Assembly (NCBI GenBank): GCA_030645235.1
Contig: JAUSMV010000030.1
Span: 744,001 to 808,000, forward strand
DNA: 64,000 nt
Direction of reading: 5' to 3'
Source: Parvibaculum sp.
Lineage (GTDB): Bacteria; Pseudomonadota; Alphaproteobacteria; Parvibaculales; Parvibaculaceae
Shown: positions 28,990-39,855 of the stretch, one piece after another
Numbering within the stretch: position 1 is the first letter of the stretch
How the letters are laid out: the number at the start of each line of letters is the position of its first letter
Translations under genes and position numbers: made by a program
Notes under the pieces: model-generated
Told to the model about the DNA's origin: nothing
What the model saw: the letters and a program-made list of their open reading frames with translations, nothing else
Database searches by the model: none

Positions 28990-29619
28990 ATGTCGGGCGT
29001 GCGTTCAAAAGGCGATCAGGCCGAAACCGCTGCGGATACGGGCGGAGACCGGCGGCTGCGCGCCGACGCGAAACGCAGCATTGATGCCCTGATGCAGGCC
29101 GCGCGGGAGGTCTTTGCCAGTTCCGGGGTGGACGCGACCGTGCGCGAGATCGCCGAGCGGGCCGGTGTCGGCATGGGCACGCTTTACCGCCACTTCCCCC
29201 AACGCGCCGACCTGATCACCGCTGTTCTCCACAGCGAAATGGACGCCTGCTCGGACGCTGCGGCGACCCTTGCGGCCAAACATCCGCCCTTCGAAGCGCT
29301 GGCGGCCTGGATGCAGCGCTATGCGGACCTCGTCGGGACCAAGCGCGGACTGGCCAAGGCGCTCAACTCGGGAGACCCGGTGTTTGAAGGTTTGCTCACG
29401 CGCTTTGAGGAGCGGCTTCGCCCCGCCGTCCGGCCGCTTTTTGCAGCTGCGATTGTTGCCGGGGAGATCGAACCGGATACCGATGCCGACGAAATTCTCT
29501 GCGCCGTCTCCAGCCTGTGCATGTCCGCTTACGATGCGAAGCCTGAACATGCCCGACGCATGGTCGCGCTCTTCATCGACGGATTGCGTCGCCCCGTTAA
29601 GGGATCATCGTCTCACTGA
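28990..29619 (+). CDS. TetR/AcrR family transcriptional regulator
   Basis: N-terminal HTH: IDALMQAAREVFASSGVDATVREIAERAGVGMGTLYRHFPQRADLI. Confidence 0.93.
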   Translation: MSGVRSKGDQAETAADTGGDRRLRADAKRSIDALMQAAREVFASSGVDATVREIAERAGVGMGTLYRHFPQRADLITAVLHSEMDACSDAAATLAAKHPPFEALAAWMQRYADLVGTKRGLAKALNSGDPVFEGLLTRFEERLRPAVRPLFAAAIVAGEIEPDTDADEILCAVSSLCMSAYDAKPEHARRMVALFIDGLRRPVKGSSSH

Positions 29620-29695
29620 GGGGACCGGATCGGGGAGTATCCCGCCCCCCTCCCCCCATTAACCCAAAACCCAATTCCTTCGCAGTTGCAGCGAA

Positions 29696-31759
29696 TTGGG
29701 CGAATCAGCGCTTGGCATGACGGTCTTCGTGGCTAGAATGCAGCCCATGCACAGGGGGTCCGTTCCAAAAGGCGAAAGCTATTTGCGCCGCAGCTTGATT
29801 ATTGCTGCATCGCTGACGCTCGGCCTCGGCCTTGCGGGCGCCGCGCTTGCCGCCGCGCCCGTGCCGTTGCAATCACCACTCACAAAAACGGCCGGGGCCG
29901 CGCCCGCAAAGCGCGCCGCAAGTGTTCCGGCGCTCCGTCCCGCCATCATCGAGGCGCCTGCCGACGCAGCGGATGCAGCCGATGCAGCGGATGACGAAGC
30001 CATTGCCGCCCAAATGCCGCAGATGTATTCGCCGCTCTCGCCGCCCATCGCGAGTTCCATGCCGCAATCCGCGCCCCTTTCGGCGCGGGCTAAAATCTGG
30101 AGCCCTGAAGTTCTCAGCGGCGCTGACCGCGAACGGTACCTCAGGATTTTTGCCGCGCAGAAAAAAGGCAATTGGAAAGTTGCTGACAAGCAGATCGCCG
30201 CCCTCGCCGACAAGCGCCTCATGGGCTATGTGCTGTTCGAGCGCTATCTCCATCCGAAATACCGCACGACCTATTCAGAGCTGCGCGGCTGGATGGCGGA
30301 ATATTCCGACCTGCCGGACGCAACACGCATTTACAAACTCGCGCTGAAAAAGAAGACCCGCAAAGCCGCCGCGCCCGCGCGGCCGCAGGTGCGCAAGTTC
30401 CGTCAGCTCACCAGCAACAATTACAATGCCGAGGCCGATGACGGCGATGGCGCGGCGTTCTCGGAGCAGTTTGCCCGTGTCGATGAACGTGTTCGAGAGA
30501 TCGTTCGCAGCCAAAAGGCGCGCGATGCGCTGATCTATCTCAACCAGACCACCATCCGCCGCTCGCTTTCCGATGTTGAATATGACAAGGCGCGCGAGCG
30601 CGTCGCCGCGTCATACTTTATCGAGAATGACAATGAGAATGCCTATCTGACGGCGGACGAGATTGCGCGCGCCCATCCCCGCGACGTGCCCTTGGCCGAT
30701 TGGTATGCCGGTCTTGCCGCCTGGCGCCTTGAACGCTTTGACGATGCGGCGCGCCATTTTGAAAAGCTCGCACGCGCCAACTATGTGTCGGACTGGACGC
30801 GCGCGGCCGGTGGCTTCTGGGCCGCGCGCTCTTATCTCGCCGCCCGCGCGCCCGAACGTGTCACCGAGATGCTCGAACTCTCGTCTGACACGGGAGCAAC
30901 CTTCTACGGTCTCATTGCGTCGCGCCAGCTTGGCCGCGATCTGAAGATTGATTGGGTTGAACCGAGGCTCGATCAGGCGGGCTATGAAGCCCTTGTGCGC
31001 GATGCCGCCGTCGCGCGCGCTGTGGCGCTCGTGCAGATCGGTCGCCGCGATGCGGCGGAACAAGAGCTTGTCCGCGCGCATGGCTGGCTTGATCATTCGA
31101 CCGACGAGGCGCTCATTGCCCTTGCCGCCACGTTCAAACTGCCCGCCGTCGAGTTGCAGGCCGCCAGCAGCGCCGACCTGCCGCAGGCCCGGTTGCGCAA
31201 TGGTGCGATCGCGCTCAATGCCGGTCTCTATCCCGTCCCCAATTACAAACCGAAAAACGGGTTCCGTGTGGACCCCGCGCTCTTCTATGCCGTCATGCGT
31301 CAGGAGAGTAAGTTCCGCCCTGACGCCACCTCCGGTGCCGGTGCGCGCGGCCTCATGCAGATCATGCCGGCCACCGCCAGCCTCATTGCGTCCGACCGCA
31401 CGCTGGCCGGCGGCAACAAGGACAAGCTCCTTGATCCCTCGTTCAATCTCACGCTCGCCCAGAACTATATCGAAACGCTGATGGCGTCGGCGGAACCGCG
31501 CGGCAATCTCTTTATGCTGACGTCGGCCTATAATGGCGGGCCTGGCAATCTGTCGCGCTGGCTTGATGAGATCAATTTCAAAGGCGACCCGTTCCTCTTC
31601 ATCGAGAGCATTCCGGCCGCCGAGACACGCGCCTATATTGAGCGCGTCGTGATGAACTTCTGGATCTACCGCGCCCGCCTCGGCCAGACTTCAACCTCCC
31701 TCGCCGTCAGTGCCTCCGGCGACTGGCCCGTCTATGACGCATTTGAAACCCCGCGCTAA
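29696..31759 (+). CDS. Lytic transglycosylase (Slt-like)
   Basis: YAVMRQESKFRPDATSGAGARGLMQIMPATA ... TSAYNGGPGNLSRW. Confidence 0.93.
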   Translation: MGESALGMTVFVARMQPMHRGSVPKGESYLRRSLIIAASLTLGLGLAGAALAAAPVPLQSPLTKTAGAAPAKRAASVPALRPAIIEAPADAADAADAADDEAIAAQMPQMYSPLSPPIASSMPQSAPLSARAKIWSPEVLSGADRERYLRIFAAQKKGNWKVADKQIAALADKRLMGYVLFERYLHPKYRTTYSELRGWMAEYSDLPDATRIYKLALKKKTRKAAAPARPQVRKFRQLTSNNYNAEADDGDGAAFSEQFARVDERVREIVRSQKARDALIYLNQTTIRRSLSDVEYDKARERVAASYFIENDNENAYLTADEIARAHPRDVPLADWYAGLAAWRLERFDDAARHFEKLARANYVSDWTRAAGGFWAARSYLAARAPERVTEMLELSSDTGATFYGLIASRQLGRDLKIDWVEPRLDQAGYEALVRDAAVARAVALVQIGRRDAAEQELVRAHGWLDHSTDEALIALAATFKLPAVELQAASSADLPQARLRNGAIALNAGLYPVPNYKPKNGFRVDPALFYAVMRQESKFRPDATSGAGARGLMQIMPATASLIASDRTLAGGNKDKLLDPSFNLTLAQNYIETLMASAEPRGNLFMLTSAYNGGPGNLSRWLDEINFKGDPFLFIESIPAAETRAYIERVVMNFWIYRARLGQTSTSLAVSASGDWPVYDAFETPR

Positions 31760-31821
31760 ACGTCGCATATTTCCAGCGACCCTCCGGTCATCCGGCCTCC
31801 CTCCCCAGCGAAAGCCCCTTC

Positions 31822-32352
31822 ATGCCCGGTATTGATGAAACACGTCCCTTCATTCCGTTGAACATTGCCGTGATGACAGTGTCCGACACACGCACGCCCG
31901 AGACCGACAAATCCGGCGATGTGCTCGCCGACCGCGTCACCGCCGCAGGCCACAAGCTTGCGGCACGCACCATTGTCACCGACGATGTCCAGATGATCCG
32001 CCAGCAGCTCCTTTCATGGATTGCTGACGAGCGCGTGGATATTGTGATCTCGACCGGCGGCACCGGCCTTACAGGCCGCGACGTGACGCCCGAAGCCTTC
32101 AAATCCGTCTATGACAAAGAGATCGACGGCTTCTCGGCAGTGTTTCACGCGATCAGCTTTGCCAAGATCGGCACATCCACCATCCAGTCGCGCGCAACCG
32201 CAGGCGTCGCCCATGGCAAATATATTTTCGCCCTGCCGGGTTCCCCCGGTGCCTGCAAAGACGGCTGGGACGAAATCCTCGTCCACCAACTCGACAATCG
32301 CTTCCGGCCCTGTAATTTTGTAGAAATACTGCCGCGCCTGCAGGAAAAATAA
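31822..32352 (+). CDS. moaB: Molybdenum cofactor biosynthesis protein B
   Basis: [58 protein letters not shown]. Confidence 0.95.
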   Translation: MPGIDETRPFIPLNIAVMTVSDTRTPETDKSGDVLADRVTAAGHKLAARTIVTDDVQMIRQQLLSWIADERVDIVISTGGTGLTGRDVTPEAFKSVYDKEIDGFSAVFHAISFAKIGTSTIQSRATAGVAHGKYIFALPGSPGACKDGWDEILVHQLDNRFRPCNFVEILPRLQEK

Positions 32353-32369
32353 CCGGAGAGAACGCCCCC

Positions 32370-32798
32370 ATGCTGAAGGAATTTCGTGAGTTTGCCCTGC
32401 GCGGCAATGTGCTGGACCTCGCTGTCGGTATCATCATCGGCGCGGCCTTCACCACCATCGTCACCTCACTCGTCAATGACATCATCATGCCGCCCATCGG
32501 GGTGCTCATGGGCGGCGTCGATTTCTCCAATTACTTTGTGGCGCTGACCACCACCGATGTCGCGCCCGTCTCCATCGAAGCGGCCAAAACCGCAGGCGTG
32601 CCCGTGCTTGCCTATGGCAAATTCATCAACGCGCTCATCAATTTTGCGATTGTTTCCTTTGCGCTCTTCATCGTCATCCGCCAGATGAACCATCTGAAAC
32701 AGCGCATCGCCAAAGGCGAAGAGCCTGCCGCCGCCGCACCGCCGCGTCAGGAAGTTCTGCTGGAAGAAATCCGCGACCTGCTGAAGGCGCGCGCCTAA
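32370..32798 (+). CDS. mscL: Large-conductance mechanosensitive channel
   Basis: [44 protein letters not shown]. Confidence 0.97.
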   Translation: MLKEFREFALRGNVLDLAVGIIIGAAFTTIVTSLVNDIIMPPIGVLMGGVDFSNYFVALTTTDVAPVSIEAAKTAGVPVLAYGKFINALINFAIVSFALFIVIRQMNHLKQRIAKGEEPAAAAPPRQEVLLEEIRDLLKARA

Positions 32799-33541
32799 AC
32801 GCGCTTCAGAATGTAATAGACATAAGAATAATCACCGGCACTTTTCTCAAACACGGTGATCTCGTCTTCTATCTCGTCATAAACAGGTTGCGGCCCGTGG
32901 CGTCGCCGCGCGTCTGCAATCGCGTGTGCCATCGGGCCGTAATAGCTGTCGCGCCAGTCGTCCAGCGGCAGGATCATGGTGCCGATCACTTCGTAGCCCG
33001 CCGCTTCCGCCACCGCGCGGTTCGACGCCACTGTGCCCATCGTCGGATAGGCATTGCCCCAAAAGCTTTCTGCAATCGGCGTGCGCTTTGTCTTGAGCCA
33101 TGTGACTTCCGACACAACCACAAAGCCGCCGCGCTTCACAAATTGTCGCCACGCCTGCAAACCCTCGGCAAAGCCCAACAGATAGATCGCGCCTTCCGAC
33201 CAGATGAGGTCGAAACTTTCCGCGTCATATTCAAGTTCGCCGATATCGCCGCGTTCAAAGGCCAGCCGGTCCTCGCCGATGCCTTCCGCTTTCGCGCGCG
33301 CTGACGCCTTGTCGAGAAACGGCTCGAACAGATCAACCGCCGTGATGTGGCCGTCGCAGACCTCAAGTAGATCAAAGGCCTCCGGTGCCTGCCCGCAGCC
33401 GAGATCAAGCACGCGTGGCTTTGCGGGCAGTCCGCGCAGACAGGCATAAATCTCCTGCGTCGCAGCCTTGCTGCCCGGCCCGTTGCGCGGCAGGGAGAGT
33501 TGCACGTCGAGAAAAACCTTGAACGTATCGGGTGTCATGTC
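32795..33541 (-). CDS. Class I SAM-dependent methyltransferase
   Basis: [37 protein letters not shown] overlap with the upstream gene. Confidence 0.85.
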   Translation of the reverse strand, partial: DMTPDTFKVFLDVQLSLPRNGPGSKAATQEIYACLRGLPAKPRVLDLGCGQAPEAFDLLEVCDGHITAVDLFEPFLDKASARAKAEGIGEDRLAFERGDIGELEYDAESFDLIWSEGAIYLLGFAEGLQAWRQFVKRGGFVVVSEVTWLKTKRTPIAESFWGNAYPTMGTVASNRAVAEAAGYEVIGTMILPLDDWRDSYYGPMAHAIADARRRHGPQPVYDEIEDEITVFEKSAGDYSYVYYILKRV

Positions 33542-34140
33542 TGCCGGGCTTTCCATCGCAGGTAATCATCGCGCGTATCAATATCGCTCAGCACACCGAG
33601 CATCGCCACGCTCAGGCCCGCGCGCGCGACATTGCGCAACGTATCGTCAAGCGTATGTTCGCAGGACCAGCGCACATCATTAAATATATCAACAATGCGG
33701 GGGCGACGCCGCAACCCGACGAGCCAATAGCCGCCATCGTCCGCAGGACCAAACACAGCTTCATGGCGCCCGAGCGCCTTAAACGCCTCAGCAATATGCG
33801 CTGCCGAAATATCAGGAATGTCGCTCCCCACAATCACAACCGGCCCCACCGGCAGATCGCGCATCAGCCGCCCCATGCGTACACCAAGATCGCCCGTGCC
33901 TTGCGCCAGCACCGGCAAACCATACCGGGCGAACACGCGCTCATGCACCGCGCGGTCCGGCGCGACCGCCACAGCCGTCTGCCAGCGCGGATCATCGCCG
34001 ACACGGCGCAGAACATCATCCGTTGTCTGCCGATAAAACCGTGCGGCAGCGACAGCGCCCAGCCCCTTGGCCAGCCGCGTTTTCACACGCCCCAGTTCAG
34101 GGTGCTTCACCATCACCACAAGCTGCGCGCCCGCGCTCAT
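33535..34140 (-). CDS. TIGR04282/DUF2064-type glycosyltransferase
   Basis: VMVKHPELGRVKTRLAKGLG, VIVGSDIPDISAAHI, FGPADDGGYWLVGLR. Confidence 0.87.
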   Translation of the reverse strand: MSAGAQLVVMVKHPELGRVKTRLAKGLGAVAAARFYRQTTDDVLRRVGDDPRWQTAVAVAPDRAVHERVFARYGLPVLAQGTGDLGVRMGRLMRDLPVGPVVIVGSDIPDISAAHIAEAFKALGRHEAVFGPADDGGYWLVGLRRRPRIVDIFNDVRWSCEHTLDDTLRNVARAGLSVAMLGVLSDIDTRDDYLRWKARQT

Positions 34141-34143
34141 ATC

Positions 34144-34848
34144 TCAGGCGTAGATGCGCGCGATGAAACGCGGCGGCACATGCAGATAATAAAGCGTGAG
34201 GCACAGCGCGTTGCGCGCCATTCGCGTGAGATAGCCTTGCTTCAGATACCGCTCCGGACTCGTCACCGCCTGCGAACGCAGCAGCACAAGCCGCCGACGC
34301 CCGACACGGCGCACAAGGTCCACATCCTCCATCAGCGGCAGCGCGCGGAACCCGCCGAGCTTGTCGTAAAGCCGCCTGTTGATGAGCAAGCCCTGATCGC
34401 CGTAAGGCAATTTGAAGACCGCGCATCTGAACGCCACCATGCGCTCGAGAAACCGCGCCGTGCCGGAAAAATCATCCAGCGTGAAGCGAAACGCGGCGGC
34501 GACTTCCGCATTGCCAAAGCGTCCCGCCGCCACATGCTCTAAAAACTTTTCGACTTCCGCGTCCCAGCCATGTTCGAGAACCGTGTCGGCATGGAGAAAC
34601 AAAAGCCATGTGCCCTTGGCCGCCTTCGCGCCCGCCTGCATCTGGGTGCCCCGACCACGCGGCGCTTTGATAAATTTCGCGCCAGCCGCTTCCACAATGT
34701 CTGAGGTCGCATCGTCCGATCCGCCATCGACAATAATGACTTCGCGCACCAGCCCGTGAACGGCAGCCGGAATCAACGCCGACAAGGCGCGCGGCAGCGT
34801 CTCTTCGGCGTTCAGCGTAGGAATAATGACACTCAGCATGACCCGCAT
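34144..34848 (-). CDS. TIGR04283-type family 2 glycosyltransferase
   Basis: LSVIIPTLNAEETLPRAL, EVIIVDGGSDDAT, GRGTQMQAGAKAAKGTWLLFLHADT, YGDQGLLINRRLYDKLGGF. Confidence 0.9.
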   Translation of the reverse strand: MRVMLSVIIPTLNAEETLPRALSALIPAAVHGLVREVIIVDGGSDDATSDIVEAAGAKFIKAPRGRGTQMQAGAKAAKGTWLLFLHADTVLEHGWDAEVEKFLEHVAAGRFGNAEVAAAFRFTLDDFSGTARFLERMVAFRCAVFKLPYGDQGLLINRRLYDKLGGFRALPLMEDVDLVRRVGRRRLVLLRSQAVTSPERYLKQGYLTRMARNALCLTLYYLHVPPRFIARIYA

Positions 34849-34887
34849 CTTACGTATTGCGATTGCGAAGGGAAGACGCGCAAGAAT

Positions 34888-34902
34888 GTTCTTGTTATGT
34901 TC
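34888..34902. promoter_or_regulatory. Candidate alphaproteobacterial LexA (SOS) box GTTCTTGTTATGTTC
   Basis: Exact GTTC-N7-GTTC match in the intergenic region, 31 bp before the radical SAM start. Confidence 0.65.
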
Positions 34903-34932
34903 TTATGTTGTGATATGGTTTTCTCCAAGGAA

Positions 34933-36129
34933 ATGACCATGACCGCACGTCACGAAACAGCACGCTCCGGCCACCCCGCCCGCACCCCCCCGGCCAATTC
35001 CCCTATTGGTCCATCGGGCGCCCGGCCGCACCGCATGACGGAACCCTACCCCTTCGCACCGAGCGGGGTTCCGCTATCCGGCCGCCGTGGCCGGGGCGCG
35101 CTGACCAATGACAGCGGACGGTTTGAGCCCACGTCCCGCGTCCAGATCGACGATGGCTGGGATATCGACAATCAACCGCCGCCGCTGCGCACCGAAGTCA
35201 CGGCTGAGACCGCACGCACCATCCTGACGCGCAACACCTCGCCCGATATACCCTTTGACCGCTCCATCAATCCCTATCGGGGGTGCGAGCATGGCTGCGT
35301 CTATTGTTTCGCGCGGCCCACCCACGCCTATATGGGATTGTCAGCCGGTCTCGATTTTGAATCGCGTCTGTTTGCCAAGCCCAATGCCGCAACGCTGCTG
35401 GCAAAGGAACTTTCACGCGCGGGTTATGAGCCCGCGCCGATTGCGATGGGCACCAACACTGATCCCTATCAGCCGATTGAGCAGACCTACCGCATCACGC
35501 GGTCGATCCTCGAAGTGCTGTCAGACTTCAATCACCCTATCACGATTGTAACGAAGTCGGCCCGCGTCACGCGCGACCTCGACATTTTAAGCGACATGGC
35601 CAAACGCAATCTCGTGAAGGTCGCTTTGTCAGTGACGACGCTCGACGCCAAACTCGCCCGCACCATGGAGCCGCGCGCCTCCACCCCGTCGCGCCGTCTG
35701 GAGGCGATGAAGCTCCTGTCCTCGTCCGGCGTCCCCGTCGGCGTCATGGTCGCACCGATCATTCCGGCTTTGAATGACGCAGAGATGGAAAAGATTTTGA
35801 CAGGTGCAGCCTATGCCGGCGCGCAGTCTGCGGGTTTCGTCCTTCTGCGCCTGCCGCTCGAAATCAAAGACCTGTTCGACGAATGGCTCAAAGAAAACCA
35901 ACCCGACCGCGCCGAACATGTCATGTCGCTCATCCGCTCCATGCGCGGCGGCAAGGAATATGATGCGACCTTCGGCCAGCGCATGCGCGGCACCGGCCCC
36001 TATGCCTGGCAGATCAGCCGCCGGTTTGAAATCGCCTGCAAACGCCTCGGCCTCTCGCGCGGCAGCTGGAACGTGGACAGTTCCCAGTTCCGCGTGCCGG
36101 GACGGGGCAAGCAGTTAGATTTGATTTAG
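34933..36129 (+). CDS. PA0069 family radical SAM protein (SplB/COG1533-like)
   Basis: INPYRGCEHGCVYCFARPTHAYMGLSAGLDFESRLFAKPN, GTNTDPYQPIE. Confidence 0.92.
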   Translation: MTMTARHETARSGHPARTPPANSPIGPSGARPHRMTEPYPFAPSGVPLSGRRGRGALTNDSGRFEPTSRVQIDDGWDIDNQPPPLRTEVTAETARTILTRNTSPDIPFDRSINPYRGCEHGCVYCFARPTHAYMGLSAGLDFESRLFAKPNAATLLAKELSRAGYEPAPIAMGTNTDPYQPIEQTYRITRSILEVLSDFNHPITIVTKSARVTRDLDILSDMAKRNLVKVALSVTTLDAKLARTMEPRASTPSRRLEAMKLLSSSGVPVGVMVAPIIPALNDAEMEKILTGAAYAGAQSAGFVLLRLPLEIKDLFDEWLKENQPDRAEHVMSLIRSMRGGKEYDATFGQRMRGTGPYAWQISRRFEIACKRLGLSRGSWNVDSSQFRVPGRGKQLDLI

Positions 36130-36192
36130 CACGCCCTTGTGGGGTCGTAGGCGGATCAGAAATTGGTCCGGTGGACCAATTTCCCGCCGGAG

Positions 36193-36220
36193 CCAAAATA
36201 TTCGCCTTCGAATATTTTGG
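36193..36220. repeat. Palindrome flanking the DUF559 gene on its left
   Basis: CCAAAATATTCG-CCTT-CGAATATTTTGG (12-bp perfect arms), followed by GTGGGGGG. Confidence 0.8.
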
Positions 36221-36241
36221 GTGGGGGGACCGGCAGCGAGA

Positions 36242-36610
36242 ATGAAAACAATGCCAAGCCAATTCGCCCGCTTCCTCAGAAAAAATCAAACCGACGCCGA
36301 AAGAAAACTCTGGCGCGAATTACGGTACCTGAAGCAATACGGCTTTCACTTCAGACGACAGGTGCCGATGAGACAATACGTGACAGATTTCATCTGCCAC
36401 TCGGCGAAGCTCGTCATCGAACTTGACGGCGGCCAGCACGATGAAATTAAAGCCATCGCATCAGACGCCCGCAGAACCGCATGGCTCGAAACGCAGGGCT
36501 ATAAAGTACTGCGCTTCTGGAATAATGATGTGCTCTTGAATGTCGAAGGTGTGCAAACCGCGATACGCGCTGAATTGCGCCTCGACTGCCCCCCCACCCA
36601 AAAAATCTAA
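36242..36610 (+). CDS. DUF559 domain protein (Vsr-like endonuclease fold)
   Basis: ARFLRKNQTDAERKLWRELRYLKQYGFHFRRQVPMRQYVTDFICHSAKLVIELDGGQHDE...RTAWLETQGYKVLRFWNNDVL. Confidence 0.9.
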   Translation: MKTMPSQFARFLRKNQTDAERKLWRELRYLKQYGFHFRRQVPMRQYVTDFICHSAKLVIELDGGQHDEIKAIASDARRTAWLETQGYKVLRFWNNDVLLNVEGVQTAIRAELRLDCPPTQKI

Positions 36611-36720
36611 AGAAGATTTTTTGACCTCCCCACAAGGGGGAGGTAAGCAAAAGAATCGAACCAAATCTTCACCTCCCCCTTGTGGGGAGGTCAAAATATC
36701 GAAGATATTTTGGGTGGGGG
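36589..36720. repeat. Composite palindromic repeat right of the DUF559 gene
   Basis: CCCCCCCACCCAAAAAATCTaaaga AGATTTTTT hairpin, then 22-bp perfect inverted repeat (36623-36644 / 36671-36692), then AAAATATCgaaGATATTTTGGGTGGGGG. Confidence 0.85.
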
Positions 36721-36787
36721 TCACGGTATCAACGTCACTCACATCAATTCAGTTGAGCCCCTCTTCCTCAAGCGGCACACTCCGCTC

Positions 36788-37462
36788 ATGCTCACAGATT
36801 CCAAATCCCCACGCCTCAAGCGCGCCGCATCTATCCTGCTGCCCGCCACCCCCGACTACACCTTTGAAACCGAACACGGCGCGCCGCATCTCCGCGTCTG
36901 CGGCATCGACGAAGCCGGTCGCGGCCCTCTCGCCGGTCCCGTCGTCGCCGGTGCCGCTGTCATCGACATGAGCCGCCTCCCGCAAGGCCTCAATGATTCC
37001 AAAAAGCTCAATCACAAGACCCGCGAACGGCTTTTCACCGAACTGATGCAATCAGCCGATATCGGCATCGGCATTGCGAGCGTCGAAGAGATTGACGAGA
37101 TCAACATTCTGCAAGCGACCATGCTGGCGATGACGCGCGCGCTTGCCGCGTTGAAAATCGCGCCCGCTTTCGCCCTCATTGACGGCAACCGTATCCCGAA
37201 ATTTGCGACGCCCGCGCGGGCCATCGTCAAGGGCGACGCCCGTGTGCTCTCCATCGCCGCCGCCTCGATTGCCGCGAAGGTCACGCGCGACCGCATGATG
37301 ATCGAGATGAGCGAAATGCATCCCGGTTATGGCTTTGAAAAACACATGGGCTACGGCACCGCCTTTCACCTAAATGCACTTAAAGAGCTCGGACCCACGA
37401 TCCATCACCGCCGCAGCTTTGCGCCGATACGCAATATGTTGAGTCCGTCGATTCCAAAGTGA
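36788..37462 (+). CDS. rnhB: Ribonuclease HII
   Basis: [43 protein letters not shown]; start trimmed to MLTDSKSP. Confidence 0.95.
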   Translation: MLTDSKSPRLKRAASILLPATPDYTFETEHGAPHLRVCGIDEAGRGPLAGPVVAGAAVIDMSRLPQGLNDSKKLNHKTRERLFTELMQSADIGIGIASVEEIDEINILQATMLAMTRALAALKIAPAFALIDGNRIPKFATPARAIVKGDARVLSIAAASIAAKVTRDRMMIEMSEMHPGYGFEKHMGYGTAFHLNALKELGPTIHHRRSFAPIRNMLSPSIPK

Positions 37463-37514
37463 CTCGATTTAGTGTGTCAGATTCCGTTAAGTCTTTGATT
37501 CTTGACGCAGATTC
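37441..37514. promoter_or_regulatory. Cluster of six GANTC sites upstream of ccrM
   Basis: GANTC at 37441, 37450, 37461, 37480, 37497 and 37510. Predicted promoter TTGACG (37502-37507) / 17 nt / CATGAT (37525-37530). Confidence 0.75.
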
Positions 37515-37551
37515 CTCGCCCCCTCATGATCCGCCCCTTGTGTAAAAGTAG

Positions 37552-38667
<1,116 letters not shown>

Positions 38668-38734
38668 GAATTTTTCACGCGAAAACACCAACAATTGCCA
38701 CAGGAGATCGGGCGTTTTCATGTAAAGATTATTG

Positions 38735-38750
38735 CTCGCCTATAGGCGAG
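38735..38750. repeat. 16-bp perfect palindrome downstream of ccrM (CTCGCCTATAGGCGAG)
   Basis: Self-complementary, followed by a short T tract after 8 nt; possible terminator. Confidence 0.5.
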
Positions 38751-38816
38751 ACTCGCTGTTTTTGACGGAAAAACGGTGACGTGTGCCGAACATTCAACCA
38801 AGGGCAATTCGCCGTG

Positions 38817-39651
<835 letters not shown>

Positions 39652-39656
39652 AAACC

Positions 39657-39855
39657 GGGGACAGATTTATTTTGCGGGATAAGTATCCGAACGCGAACAT
39701 AATCCCCCATGGGGGATAGTGATTTCGGCTCCGCCCTTTTTGACTACTCGAAGCGAGCTACGATCTCTACATGGAAACCTCGAATCTCTTGCAAGAAATA
39801 CTGATTGCTTCGAGTGTTGCTCGTTGCGTTTATCCCCGAAAATAAATCTATCCCC
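39657..39855. mobile_element. MITE-like element, copy A
   Basis: Terminal inverted repeats GGGGACAGATTTATTTT (39657-39673) / AAAATAAATCTATCCCC (39839-39855), 16/17; 39-bp core (39761-39799) shared with the 59.6 kb locus. Confidence 0.6.

Noticed and set aside
34933-36129. Radical SAM gene as an ArsS-type arsenosugar enzyme, given the adjacent TIGR04282/04283 genes
   Set aside because: Motifs (GCEHGCVYCFARPTHAYMGLSAGLDFE) fit the PA0069/SplB-like family, not ArsS, and the gene is divergent from the glycosyltransferases.
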